From assembly GCA_015680685.1 (NCBI GenBank), contig MNCI01007747.1, positions 418,901 through 482,900 on the forward strand: DNA of 64,000 nt, given 5' to 3'. This document shows, one piece after another, positions 22,701 through 34,771 of this stretch. Under the pieces are notes generated by a model. It saw nothing but the letters and a program-made list of their open reading frames with translations. It made no database searches and was not told where the DNA came from. Within the stretch, counting starts at the first letter, position 1, and every line of letters begins with the position of its first letter. A program made the translations under genes and the position numbers. The stretch is from Gnetum montanum (lineage: Eukaryota > Streptophyta > Gnetopsida > Gnetales > Gnetaceae).

Positions 22701-23974
22701 TTTTCCTCTGCATGTCTACGACGATGAGGGGAGGATCCAAATTCCACTCCCCATCCAGCCATCCAAGGTTTTTGCATCTGGAAAAGAATTCAGTGGGTAG
22801 GGTATTCTAGGATTTCAAATGCCAGTTTTCCCATGATAGTGGCCCATACGTTGTTGATAGAAGTGAATTCCCTTATAGCCCTTTCTGTCAATGACAATGT
22901 ATCATTATCGCCCAGGAGACCGCTGTCATTGATGAAGAATCTACATCACAAAAGATAGATGGATTCTTTACGCTCAACATAAATTTAAACAATAGCTAGC
23001 ATATTGCCGCATGTCAATAAGATACAAAAAGAAAAAACTTACCTACCTACATAATGCACGGTACTAGGTGGATTCTAAAAGTAGGTTGTGAGATGATGGG
23101 CCACAAATAGAGTGTTATAGGCATGATAACAGTTAAACTTGGGCATCTCCCAGATCCAGCTCAAATGCCTCAAACCTCTGGTGCTCTATTCACGGTCTTG
23201 CACCCACATAGTTCAATCGTGCCATCTAACAAGAATACCAAGATGCTCTGTGTTGACCCAACCCGTAGCGTCTCTAAAATAGCAGCAGCTATATCTCCTG
23301 GTAGATGTGACCAGATGATTACACTGTAATTACAAAGCAAAAACTACAAGAACTCACGCTATTATAAAAAACATATTACTATTAGACAAACCATTTAGAC
23401 ATGAACATTCATCATGCTACATTAGGGTTCTCATGATTCCCAAAAAATTATAGAGTATACTGGAGACACACAGCCAAAATTGCCCAAACCCTTGCATCAA
23501 CTCAAGGTCTATCCCTGACAACGGCGATGAAAGCAACACTGCGTATTACTCCAGTGTAACATGTAGCTATTACAAATGAGAAAAAGAAAAGAAAATAGAA
23601 CCCCGATTACGCCATGGATGGATACAATACTTGTATTTTTCCAGTTATACATTACATCTGCATAGTATTACTCAATATTACCCAAACCTTCATGATAATA
23701 CAAAGTCCATCTCTAAGAGTAATATAACAAACCATAATAGCTCAGTCCGCATGAACAGATATTAATGCCTAATGTAACATGCACACTTAAAATAAATACA
23801 ACTATGAAGCTGAGACAAACATAACAATAGTGCAAAAGGGTAGATGGCGACTTATCGATTAAGCGGAGTAACTTCCTGAGCCTCGACTCTGGCCTGTGAA
23901 GCCTGCTGCAAACTCTTCTGCACTTTGTCAATTTTAGCCAATTTGGCATTCTTTCCTTTGACCTTTGGTGTCAT
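19710..23974 (-). pseudogene. Spliced antisense gene of element B
   Basis: Second copy of the antisense gene. Exons on the minus strand: 23974-23856 (119 nt), remnant of exon 2 about 23358-23043, 22940-22671, 22565-21513 (1053), 21395-21210 (186), 21083-20955 (129), 20871-20054 (818), about 19971-19710. Splice sites match A at every surviving junction, for example AG|GTAAGT after exon 5, CG|GTACGT after exon 6, AG|GTAAGT after exon 7. Intron 1 has lost its GT (CG|ATAAGT) and the first half of exon 2 is deleted, so the HAD-like segment is incomplete. Exon 4 aligns throughout with A (TLSQGRFLIIK, FLVVQRNGVWVQQD). The last exon is again acidic and His/Pro-rich (PHKEGRPHKEVPREKGGPYE) but its sequence differs greatly from A. 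Stops and small indels show it is a pseudogene. Confidence 0.82.
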
Positions 23975-24095
23975 AGTTGCAATTGAACAAAATCTTCGTA
24001 AATTTGTTTGTTTACACCTTGTTCATGCTCCCTTTCTTCTATAGCTAGATCTGAATTTATGATGTCTATAACTTGTTTTGAGTATGAAGCACTAG

Positions 24096-24103
24096 TTTAT
24101 AAA
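24096..24103 (-). promoter_or_regulatory. Candidate TATA box for the antisense gene of B
   Basis: TTTATAAA on the minus strand, about 125 bp upstream of the antisense start codon at 23974, at the place matching CATATAAG in A. Confidence 0.45.
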
Positions 24104-24534
24104 CAGAATGCTTGAAACTAACTGATTTTTTCTACCCGATCGATGCAGAACTTTCTCGAAATGCTAGTGTCAGTATGACAAGAAACGCAAAGATCAGGGC
24201 ATTAATTTCGTAGATGTCATGTGAATTACAGTCCGAAATGACCCTAAACTAATACATAATTTATCACCTCATTATCTAGCTACATTAACTATCATTTGTA
24301 TAAAAATTGAAATTTCATGACATGTTAGACACGCCACATTGCATCTTTCATCTTATTTCATATGCTAGCATCTAGGAAGCCTAGCTCATCATTTTTTTCA
24401 CAAAACTATGCATATTTGTAATGGTCCACTAAGACCTTAAACTGGAAGCTTCTCTAATACGCAACTCTAATGCAAAGAAAAATAAACTCTTATCATTCAA
24501 CAGAATGGTAAAAAAAGAATGTAACAACTTCCGT

Positions 24535-24552
24535 TTTTGTCATTTTTTGCAG
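24535..24552 (+). promoter_or_regulatory. Candidate sense 3' splice site before RT, element B
   Basis: Pyrimidine-rich GTTTTTGTCATTTTTTGCAG ends at 24552, followed in phase 0 by the RT-side frame. It matches the site at 6371 in A. Confidence 0.65.
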
Positions 24553-27500
24553 GGCAATTCACAAATGGACATAGCTTTATCTACACCCTTAACCTTAACA
24601 GGCCCATATGGGGAGACCATTAGATAGCTTAATTACACACTGATAGAAATAGACCCTTCCCTTTGTGATGCGACCATAGCAACATCAAAAATATCCCCAG
24701 ATTAGCCAAAACATCTAGCCCGAACTCTAGACCTGAAAGCTAGAGATGTGATTGAGGACCCTCTCAATGAGGTCCTTGTGGTTACGCAAAAAGGTGAAAA
24801 TAAAACTCTTAGGGTTATTTCCCTCCTAGACCAATAGACAAAGAGTGGCATAACATAAGTGCTCTAAGATAATGTTGCTATATTTACGTGGTTGTACGAA
24901 GACATGCCAGGATTAGACCCGAGATTAATACAACATAACATAATCTTATACCCATGCATCAAAGTAATTAGATAGAAGGCACAAAATATTAAGCCAGAAA
25001 TCATGCTAGCAGTGCGTAATGAAATCACCAAGCTGTATTAGGCTGGTTTCATTCATGCGGTTGATTACTCAGATTGGGTGTCCAACATCGTAGTTGTTTC
25101 TAGGAAAACGAGAGACATGCACATTTGCATAGACTTCTGAGATCTGAACAAAGCTAAGATTAAGGACAATTTCCCATTACCGAGTATCGACCAACTAATC
25201 AATACAACATCTGGTTATGCGCTTCTATCCTTTATGGATGGCTTTTCATGTTATAATCAAATCTGTATTAATTTGGAGCACCAATTGACCACAACATTCA
25301 TGACGCCCTTGGGGACCTTCTGTTACACTATGATGCCCTTTGGACTAAAAATGTCGGAGCAATGTATCAACAAGCCATGAAATACATCTTTAGCAATTAC
25401 CTCTTAGGGAGATTGAACAACTATGTGGATGACATAACTGTTAAGTCTATAAAGTCGGAAGATCATTTGGACAATCTAAAGTTAGTCCTTAAACGATGTC
25501 TTAAGCATGACTTACAGCTCAACCCAAATAAATGTGTATTTAGAGTCAAGACTGGATGTATGTTGGGGTTTGTGGTATTAGAGACTAGCATCCAAGTCGA
25601 CCCCAACAAGGTTAAAGACATCGTTGATTTAATGCCACCTACAAACCTCAAGGAACTATGTGGGTTGCAGGGAAGGCTACAATTTATCAGGCGGTTCATT
25701 TTGAAGTTAACAGATAAATTACATCCTATGCAACATCTCTTTAAGAAGGCTGTTAATTTTAAATGGACTAATGACTGCTAGTGTGCATTTGATGACTTGA
25801 AAAAGGAGCTGCAAAACTTACTAACAGTTTTCCCACCACAAAGGGATTAGCTTTTTTACATTTATCAAGCAAACTCATATGTGTCTATAGCTGCGTTACT
25901 TAGCCAAAAAAGGAACGATGGGTCAGAAGCCCCTATCTATTATCTTAGTCATGCTCTATTTGCATATGAAACAAGGTACAATGAAGTGGAGCGTAACTGT
26001 TTGGAATTGGTAAAATGTAGGCATTATCTTTTCTGTAATCAGGTCAACATAATTTGCGAAAACAACATTCTGTGAGCTATCTCAAATAACTTGTATGAGA
26101 GTAGTAGGATAGCTCACTGGAAAGCTATCATAGTCAAATTAAATTTACATTATGTTGGCCAATCATCCATGAAAGGTCAGGCTATAGCTGATCAGCTAGT
26201 GACATCACCTATTAATGATTGAGCTACGATAGAGGCAGAATTTTCGAATGAGCATGTACATAGTTTAAGCCCTATATCAACAGGTCTCGAAGCAACGTTA
26301 TACTTCAACGAAGCTTCAACTACTAGAGGTGGCAGTGTTGCCACTATTATTACTCTTTTCCCTGAGGATGTGCATCCACTGGCTTACTGTCTGGCCTTCC
26401 CTTATACGAACAACATGGCAAAGTATGAGGGGCTCCTCTGAGGGTTGTTGACAGCCAAAGAATTGAATGTTCAACACCTAGCAATCCGAGGTGCTTCAAA
26501 GCTCATTATAAATCAAATCACAAGATTCTATGTCGACAAAGCTATGCATCTACAACCCTACTACGATATGGCTAAAAATCTCCTAACATGATTTGTGACA
26601 ATCGATGTCCAACACGTGGCCGATGCACTCGCCACACTAGCACTAAATGTGCCACCACACTTGTTTGCCACTTGGCCTGCTCTAATGATGGAATGTGTAG
26701 ATCCTATCATTCAAGCGGTGCAAATATCTTCATTAAACATGGGAGGAATGCCAGAATGGTACGACAACATTAAGACTTACCTTCTGCATGGCGAACCACT
26801 ACACGAGCTAACGCATGCACAAAAGGATGTAGTGCATAAGCATGCTAGGAAATATGTCATCATCAGAGATAGTACTCTCTATAGATGCTCTTTTGATGGA
26901 GGATTTCTAACCTGCGTTAATAATGACCAAGCACAATGAATAGTTAGCGAAGTCCACGAGGGGTTGTGTGGAGGACATGTAGCCCCGCGAGCCATGGCCG
27001 CTAAAATTAGATGCTTAGGGTACTATTGCCCATACATGGAAAAAGATTGCCTTACCAAGGTTAAGACATGTGACACATGCCAGTGTTATGCAAACCTAAT
27101 ACATGTGTCACTAACCGAGTTACACACTACATAGATTACTTGGCCATTCTAATGATGGGGGCTAAATATCATAGGTCCCATCGCACCTAAATCTTCCAAA
27201 GGACATAGTTTCATTATCATCACCACTGAGTATTTCATGAAATGGGTTGAAGCTATCCCCCTATGGAAGATTACATCTCAATAGGTTTTCCATTTCATCT
27301 TAGACAATATAGTAACCAGATTTGGGCTCCCTATGACTATTGTGACTGACAACGGGCCACAATTTAGTAGTACCAAAACTAAATATTTTTGTGACAATCT
27401 TGGTATCAAAAAATCTTTTTCTTCACCCTATTTCCTATAAGAAAATGGTCAAGTAGAAGCAACAAACAAAGTAATTATCAATCTACTCAAGAAGATGCTC

Positions 27501-27998
27501 AGCAACAACAAGAAACGGTGGCACAAATAAATCCTCTACGTGCTATGCGCGTATCGTACGACGTGCAGGACAGCTACAGACAGGATGCCCTATAGTCTAG
27601 TCTATGGATCCGAAGCAATGTTGTCCTTCGAATTACAGGTTCCCTCATTGTGGATGGTCCTCTCCATGGTTATAAATGAGACTCAACACAATGAGTCTAG
27701 GATCATGGATTTAGACTTAGTGGAGGAGAAGCTCATCCAAACACTTGATACTATTGAAAGATACCAAGACAAACAATGATAGAACCACCAGCACAATCTG
27801 CATCAACAACTGATCAAGAAAGGAGACTTAGTTCTCAAGGTCATTAATGAACTAGTAGGCAAATTCTATGCCAATTGGGAAGGCCCTTTCTTAGTCATCG
27901 ACACATACAATAATGGAGCATTCAAGTTAGCGAATATCGACAACAACGAGCTATCAAATCTAGTGAATCATCTATATCTGAAATGGTACCACATCTAA
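24553..27998 (+). pseudogene. pol of element B: RT, RNase H, second RNase H, integrase
   Basis: Same domain order as A. RT carries YVDD at 25422-25433; the first RNase H is complete (SIAALLSQKRNDGSEAPIYY, TRYNEVERNCLELVK), which identifies what is lost in the gap of A. The second RNase H is at about 26285-26670 (STTRGGS, LATLALN), with the Asp of its third motif replaced (RGAS). Integrase keeps VTDNGPQF, so the catalytic Asp lost in A is present, but a TAA interrupts the following segment (about 27437). The C-terminal region has KGDLVLKVINELVGKFYANW and ends LYLKWYHI then TAA at 27996-27998. More than ten in-frame stops and a lost glycine-rich stretch near 25350 make it non-functional. Confidence 0.93.
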
Positions 27999-28022
27999 GC
28001 ATCGACTTAGCTTAAACACAAG

Positions 28023-28392
28023 GTAAGAAATGTCCACTATGATGTAAAACTAGCCAAGTTGTACATGTCCACTACGATGTAAAACTGGTATTTCTCGTAC
28101 GCGTCCGCTAAGATGCTAAACTAGCAAAGTTTCCGATCGTCTGCCATGACGTGAAACTGGCAAGGTAAGCACACATTTGCTAAGATGCTAAACTAGCATA
28201 GACTTGTCCCTAGGTCATGACATAAAAATAACACCCATAGCACAGTCTGTTGGGACCATAAACTAGCTCTTCCACCATCTGCTATGACGTAAAACTAGCA
28301 GGTTTCAGTCTACCCAGACGTTAAACCGAGACCACGGTATGTTAAGGCTTAAAACCAGCAACAACAGTCAACCAAGACTTAAAATTGAAATT
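28023..28392 (+). repeat. Tandem array 2 of element B
   Basis: About 12 degenerate units such as GTCCACTACGATGTAAAACT followed by GG or AG; compared with GTCCGCTACGACGCTAAACT in A, CpG sites have become TpG or CpA. Starts 25 bp after the pol stop. Confidence 0.9.
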
Positions 28393-29379
28393 CATCAATA
28401 GACAATCCACAAAGCAAGCAAGTGTGATCACTCTTGCACTGCATCCCTACCAGATGGAATGGGTAAGGTGTTGGAACAGACGCAACGCTGCTACCCCATC
28501 GACATCCTACTGATTCCTCAGACATGCAAAAAGGCATACTATTGACCCCTCAGAGATGTTGCTATGACAGCCACTCTATAGTTGCACTCCTGGGATCAAC
28601 TTTGCCGCTTAGGGCCCTGAAGAAACTATGGTCATCCATAGTCTCAGCGGCCTCCATCCATCGCCATCACTAGACTCTGGCTTAGCAGATTCATCTAACT
28701 AGTTCTTTGACCAGTCATTTGAGCAAGATGAATCTGGCTATTGATGATGGTTTCATGAATTTCCGCATCAACATTGGGACCCTTGCTCCTTGCTACTGTC
28801 CCTGTTTCATGGCCTATGCTCTCCTTTTTGCTTTGGAAATTGCTTGTTTCAACAACCTCCCTCCTTAGTGATTAGGAAGATTACTTTTGCACTCTTTTCT
28901 TTGTTATGTTTTGCATGTTACTTGTTATGACAACATTGATTGAGAATGTGTTCATTAGAAGGTGAAGCATCACGGTGTTCTGAAGTGGCTACTCAGATTA
29001 GCCTGGCTACTTAGGAGTGCAAACCCTACCTCTCCCTCCATCGGATACCTTACTTCGCTTTCCCCTTCCCTTGTCCTCATGACCTCCTTTACCCTCTTCT
29101 TTGCTTTTACAAAGTGTAAAAATTTAATCAAATTATTTTGCATCATCATGTCCATGAACGGGCATAACACAACTCGCCTAGTGGAATGTAATTCAAAAAA
29201 AAGGGAAAGCTTGGCAAAATGGATGTAAAACAACTCATCCAAGCCATGCGGGCATAACACAACTCATTTGCGCAAGCCCTTCATATATAGTATGATGGTG
29301 TAACCTCTCGAAAATACATTCGTGGAAGGATGAAATGACTTGTTCGCAAAATTTTCATGTTCACATGGTTGAGTCTTCC
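28393..29379 (+). other. 3' untranslated region of element B up to the gap
   Basis: Aligns in blocks with the 3' UTR of A and C. Two GGGCATAACACAACTC motifs (29160 and 29249) and a related GTAAAACAACTCATC (29225) recur, and C has GGACATAACACAACTTG at 31393. No gene is supported. Confidence 0.7.
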
Positions 29380-30278
29380 NNNNNNNNNNNNNNNNNNNNN
29401 NNNNNNNNNNNNNNNNNNNNNNNNNNNNNNNNNNNNNNNNNNNNNNNNNNNNNNNNNNNNNNNNNNNNNNNNNNNNNNNNNNNNNNNNNNNNNNNNNNNN
29501 NNNNNNNNNNNNNNNNNNNNNNNNNNNNNNNNNNNNNNNNNNNNNNNNNNNNNNNNNNNNNNNNNNNNNNNNNNNNNNNNNNNNNNNNNNNNNNNNNNNN
29601 NNNNNNNNNNNNNNNNNNNNNNNNNNNNNNNNNNNNNNNNNNNNNNNNNNNNNNNNNNNNNNNNNNNNNNNNNNNNNNNNNNNNNNNNNNNNNNNNNNNN
29701 NNNNNNNNNNNNNNNNNNNNNNNNNNNNNNNNNNNNNNNNNNNNNNNNNNNNNNNNNNNNNNNNNNNNNNNNNNNNNNNNNNNNNNNNNNNNNNNNNNNN
29801 NNNNNNNNNNNNNNNNNNNNNNNNNNNNNNNNNNNNNNNNNNNNNNNNNNNNNNNNNNNNNNNNNNNNNNNNNNNNNNNNNNNNNNNNNNNNNNNNNNNN
29901 NNNNNNNNNNNNNNNNNNNNNNNNNNNNNNNNNNNNNNNNNNNNNNNNNNNNNNNNNNNNNNNNNNNNNNNNNNNNNNNNNNNNNNNNNNNNNNNNNNNN
30001 NNNNNNNNNNNNNNNNNNNNNNNNNNNNNNNNNNNNNNNNNNNNNNNNNNNNNNNNNNNNNNNNNNNNNNNNNNNNNNNNNNNNNNNNNNNNNNNNNNNN
30101 NNNNNNNNNNNNNNNNNNNNNNNNNNNNNNNNNNNNNNNNNNNNNNNNNNNNNNNNNNNNNNNNNNNNNNNNNNNNNNNNNNNNNNNNNNNNNNNNNNNN
30201 NNNNNNNNNNNNNNNNNNNNNNNNNNNNNNNNNNNNNNNNNNNNNNNNNNNNNNNNNNNNNNNNNNNNNNNNNNNNNN
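29380..30278. other. Assembly gap (899 N)
   Basis: Expected to contain the end of the 3' UTR and most of the 3' LTR of B: distances in A and in the 5' LTR of B predict about 1.1-1.3 kb between the flanks. Confidence 0.8.
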
Positions 30279-30362
30279 CAAGAGAATAAAGAGAATCAGT
30301 AATCGCAAGAATATCGAAGACAATTGGCAAGAATCAGTAATCGCAAGAATATCGAAGACAAT
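30279..30362 (+). repeat. LTR fragment with a 38-bp-period direct repeat
   Basis: CAAGAGAATAAAGAGAATCAG matches the LTR of B at about 14372. GAATCAGTAATCGCAAGAAT plus ATCGAAGACAAT occurs twice, at 30293-30324 and 30331-30362; the second copy runs straight into element C sequence. Confidence 0.75.
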
Positions 30363-30628
30363 ATTACATTTAAATAAAAACATCAAAAATAAATACAAAT
30401 AAAAAACATAAAACTACAAAAGCACATAACCTGAAAAGGCCTTAAACTAGCCCATAGCCTAGAATAGCCTAAAACTATCACTTTTACATTGCTTTCCTTT
30501 CATTCATGCATTTTAAATCTATTTATAATAGGTGTCTCTTGATGTTGTTTCTCTAGTTGATTTTTGTAGGATCTTATAGGCACATAGCATGACTATGCAT
30601 GTAGCATCGCAACTCATTCAAGCAATGT

Positions 30629-30860
30629 AAGCACTTGTCCACCATGATGCAAAAAACTAGCACAACATCCATAGTCCGCTATGATTATAAACTAGCACAA
30701 TTTGTTCTTGGATCATGATGTTAAACTAGCACAACATCCATGATCTGCTATGACGTTAAATTGGCATCTAGCAGTTTGCTAGGACTATAAACTAGCACAT
30801 CACAGTTTTCCAAGATCTTAAATTGGGTTCACGGTCTACCAGGACTTTAATTTGGCATGT
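30629..30860 (+). repeat. Tandem array 2 of element C
   Basis: About eight degenerate units such as GTCCGCTATGATTATAAACTAG followed by CAC, the same type as the post-integrase arrays of A and B. Confidence 0.85.
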
Positions 30861-32044
30861 TGCTGATCTATTGGAGCACCTACCATTGGTGAAATCCTTG
30901 GGGCACTAGCACCATCATTTCCTCCCACCATTCTACTCATCTTTTGGAGCACTTGCCATTAGCATGACCTTTGGAGAACTCAAAACATCATCACCTTGGC
31001 ACTTTCACTAGCTCTCTAAGCACTTGAAACTAGCACAACATTTGTTGTATGTGTATTATCTTCAAATATAACATTTGCACTTGCATTTCATATTTGGTGG
31101 TTTTCTTATCTTCTTATAGTTGTGTTTATAGGATGAAGCCTTAGAGGTGTTCGTGCAAAGATGCATTTCATCATAGCAGCAAGTTGCCACATTGCTCTAA
31201 TGTGCATAATTGAACTAGTTAAGCCAATAAAGAGTGCACATTGCCCTCATCCCATTATAACCTACGCACATTTACTCCTTTATCCCAATAGCTTGCTCAT
31301 CCCCTGCATACTCACAATTGCACAACCCTCTAATGCATACACATTGTTACCCACATGGCATTCTCTTCATGTCAACCGTAGAACCCATGATGGACATAAC
31401 ACAACTTGTTGTATGGGAAGCCTTTGTTGGTTGGTCAAATCCCAAGTAAATGTAACACAACTCATCCTTGGGAGGAAACACCTATCCTATAGATGTGACA
31501 TAGTTGCATCAAAATAAAGCCCATCTACTCAATGGTTAGCTTGCAGCTAGCATTCACTAGTAAGTTGATGGAAGTTTTCCTCATACCAAAGAAAACTAAA
31601 AAAAAAGACTCAAAAAAGTGAAAAATATGAAAAGAGAAAAATGAGGAAGAAAGCACATCCCCAAGAAAATTGATAGCATTGTAATTTTGCAATCGGCCTA
31701 GCCTTGGATTGACTTTAACTCTCTTATGAGCACTTCAATGAGAGGTCAATGTTTTAGGGGCAAGACACTTCATGCCATGGTCACCATCAGCTATACTAAA
31801 TTTTCAGCTTGCATCAGGATATACTATTCGTATTTTTTTTCTCTGCTTGCATTTCATCTCCCTAGCACATTTCCTACATACTTTGCCCTAGCATACCCAT
31901 ATCCACAACACTCTTAAGCATGGAGAAACAACACTTGATGAGGTACTGACAAGCAATGTTGGTGCCATGTTTGTTGTGGAATTTTACAATTCTTTGTTGA
32001 CATCTCTCAGGCCACTTCTCCAAACATCAACAAAGAGGAGCCAT
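30861..32044 (+). other. 3' untranslated region of element C
   Basis: Contains GGACATAACACAACTTG and TAACACAACTCATCC as in B and a polypurine tract AAAGAGGAG at about 32032. The open frame at 31161-31517 overlaps these conserved non-coding blocks and is not taken as a gene. Confidence 0.65.
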
Positions 32045-33768
32045 TGCAACATCACAAAATTTCAGTTCTTAGCATCTTGACTACAAATTTAGCTAAGTGT
32101 CAAAATTATGGTAATTTGCCCAAATATTTCTAAGTGTTGAGTATAGTCATCTTCAATTGCCAAATTTGCAAACTTGTTCTAAGTGTTATAATGATGGCAC
32201 TTCCTACAAATTTTTCTAAGTGTTCAATCTTGGCAAATTTTTTTGAGTGTTGGTGCTATGCTCCACAGTGTAGCTAGTGTAGCATGCATGAAGGCCTGTT
32301 TTGCAAAAATTTTCTAAGTGTTAATAGTAGTTACATGAAAATTTTTCTAAGTGTTGTGCTATCATCCCATTTCCCTTGCTACGCTCTAAAGCATAGCCAA
32401 CATGGAACACTAGTTTTGCAAAAAAATTTCTAACTGCTAAGTTACACATCCTGTGTGTAATATGGGATGAGTGTAGCAAGATATAGAATTTTCTAAGTGT
32501 AGTGTTATGATCCTATTTCCTTTACTATGCTCTAGAGTGTAGCCAACATAGCACAAAGGAAGATTGCAAATTTCATCATAATTTAGCTAAGTTTCTTTGC
32601 TACACTCCCTAGTGTAACTAGTGTGAAACATCAAAATTTTGCAAATTTTCACTAAGTGTTGTGTTATGCTCTAGAGTGTAGCCAACGTAACATTAGAGGA
32701 AAGTTTATGATAGCCTCTAAAAGCCTCTAAAGCTTAGCATCAATCTTCACCTCAACTCTAGCACTCCTTTGGCAAGTAAGATTAGCAATTTGCATTTCTC
32801 CTACATTTCCCATTTTCCCTAAATTGCAACTACACTCTAGTGCATAAAGAACATAACAACCAGTGTCCAGTGTCCCGCATGTAACATAGGATGAGTGTAG
32901 TAGCCAAAGTTAAAAAACTTTTTGAACTTTTTCTAGTCACCTCTAGACTTAGAAAATTTTTTAAATTTTTTTCTCATGGTCCCACCTACTACACTACCAT
33001 GTGACACTTGATTTGCATTTTGGAGTAACCCTAGCCCTATAAATACCCATATGTTCCAATGTTTTGGGGGGTTGATTTTCATTTTTCACTAGTTGGTGAT
33101 TGGTGCTTTCATTCGGCATTTGCCATTTTAGCATCTTGGCACTTAGCTTCGTGGGTGAATAAAACCCAGAGCACACCACACTGGCAGAGAGGCATAGCTA
33201 CACTACATGGTACATTGTAGCCCTGTGTAGCCCTATAGAACATCACATAATACATTATGATGACCAACCAAGTAGGCACAGTTCATTATAGTGAGCACCA
33301 AACTTCACAACCTAACACCACCGAAACTATGACTACACTTCCAATGTGCCTATTGTACACTATGTACCTTTTGAGACCCCTTTGGAATTAGCTACACTCC
33401 CCCTTTTGGGTTAGTGCACTTCTGTTCTTAAATTCTATTGCATTTTTCAAACATTTCTCTTTTGTATTCAACGTAACACTTGTATTTTCTCACTTTTTCA
33501 TATGTATTCACACACTTACATCACTATTCTTAGGCCAGGACACCCTGCTACACTCTAGCTTAGTCGAACCCAATGCCTATGCATAATGAAGTATAAGCCC
33601 TTCTCACACATGGTCATTTTAACGCCATGTAAGTCCCTATCTAATTGACAAAACCATTCAAGGCACCTTGTTTCCATTTCCCAGCATGGCCCTTGTACAC
33701 ATTCAAGGTTAGGTTGTACGCCTATGGACCTCTATGTGTTCTAGCCACTGATCTTTTCGGTTGTCACA
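32045..33768 (+). repeat. 3' LTR of element C
   Basis: Starts TGCAACATCACAAAATTT and ends near GTCACA. TATAAATA is at 33038-33045. U3 contains about ten copies of a short motif TTTTCTAAGTGTT spaced 30-80 bp and inverted modules such as GCTACGCTCTAAAGCATAGC. The GTAAGT block begins at 33629. About 1.7 kb. Confidence 0.78.
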
Positions 33769-34766
33769 CATATGAGGCCAAAAAGGAAATGAATAAAAGC
33801 CAAAATATTTAACAAAAATATAATCTTTAATAAATATTATATATATATATACCTATAATCATTGAAAATAAGTACTTTGCAATGTTTGTTTAAAAAAATA
33901 TAATATTGATGTGAGATTAGAAAAGTATATGAAAGTAACAATGTAACACAACATTGAAATAAAAGATACAACATTATAATGGTATAAGGTATCATTAACT
34001 TTTAAAAAATCCTTGGTTCATATCTGATTCACCATTGCTAGTCACAGCATCATTGATTAAACAAACATCATCAACACTAAGGAATAGAAGTCATAGTGAT
34101 ATTTATAGTATCTAGCCATTACATTGCATCTAGGCACCATAAGTCCGAAGACACTATGGATCCAATAGCTCATATTGTAGAATTCCCATTGCATTTAATC
34201 ACCTAATGGTTGTCATGGTGCTCTCATCATCCTAATATGCCAAGAAGAGATTTCCTCTCTCTATCATTATAAAATTTTTGACATCATGATGGTCACTAAG
34301 AGAATTTGATTTGCAAGTGCTCATAAAACTAAGAGAGTGTAGGGAGTCATCATCATTGTAGGTGCAATTTTTTCACAAGGAAACATAAAAGAAAATGAAT
34401 ATAGAAATCTTTCTTTGATACCAATGAAATGTAACTTATTGGATTTGTGGCATAGTAGGACCTGTGACATAGTAGATGCAAGGTAATGGTATAGATTGTA
34501 AAGTGTGCAAGGCAGCAGTAGTAGGAGTAAAAGGAAACAACAATAATGAGCAAGGATAGTAGCAATGGTGATAGTGCCAACAATGGTGGTAGATTAGATC
34601 TTTAGCATGTGAAAGAAGCTCAAACATAAACTATGAAGAGCTTATAGTTTTTTCCACCATGGAAGTGTAGGCCACTCACAACCAAACCCAAAGAAAAAAT
34701 CCCTTGTTTTTAATGAAATTCTAGTGGTGACTAAAGTGCTAGTGGTAGAGTGGGATAAGTGGCAAA
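33769..34766. other. Intergenic sequence between C and D
   Basis: AT-rich, with a short TA microsatellite at about 33838-33852. I see no gene, RNA or element end in it. Confidence 0.6.
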
Positions 34767-34771
34767 GTAGC

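Larger units (their letters stand above)
13414..30362 (+). mobile_element. Element B: Tat/Ogre-like Ty3/gypsy retrotransposon, near complete with N gap
   Basis: Contains 5' LTR, PBS, gag, protease, array 1, antisense gene, RT to integrase, array 2 and 3' UTR; the 3' LTR lies in the N gap with only a short piece visible after it (30279-30362). About 17 kb including the gap, in the size range known for Ogre-type elements. More decayed than A: CpG sites of the arrays have mostly become TpG or CpA and pol carries many stops. The right boundary is uncertain because the sequence after 30362 belongs to a different copy. Confidence 0.85.
30363..33768 (+). mobile_element. Element C: internally deleted Tat-like element
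   Basis: Has short pieces of both tandem arrays (30430-30480 and 30629-30860), a 3' UTR and a full LTR, but no gag, PR, antisense gene, RT or integrase. The array types that bracket the antisense gene and pol in A and B lie only about 150 bp apart, so the whole coding interior is missing. It may be a deletion derivative or a mis-join after the gap. No 5' LTR or target-site duplication was found. Confidence 0.65.

Noticed and set aside
29281-30402. Open frames of 310-355 codons on both strands
   Set aside because: They are mostly runs of N translated as X; only a few real residues flank the gap.
13409-33775. One giant element from the 5' LTR of B to the LTR of C
   Set aside because: The flanks do not form a target-site duplication, the LTRs differ strongly, and an LTR fragment at 30279-30362 plus a second set of arrays show at least two copies.
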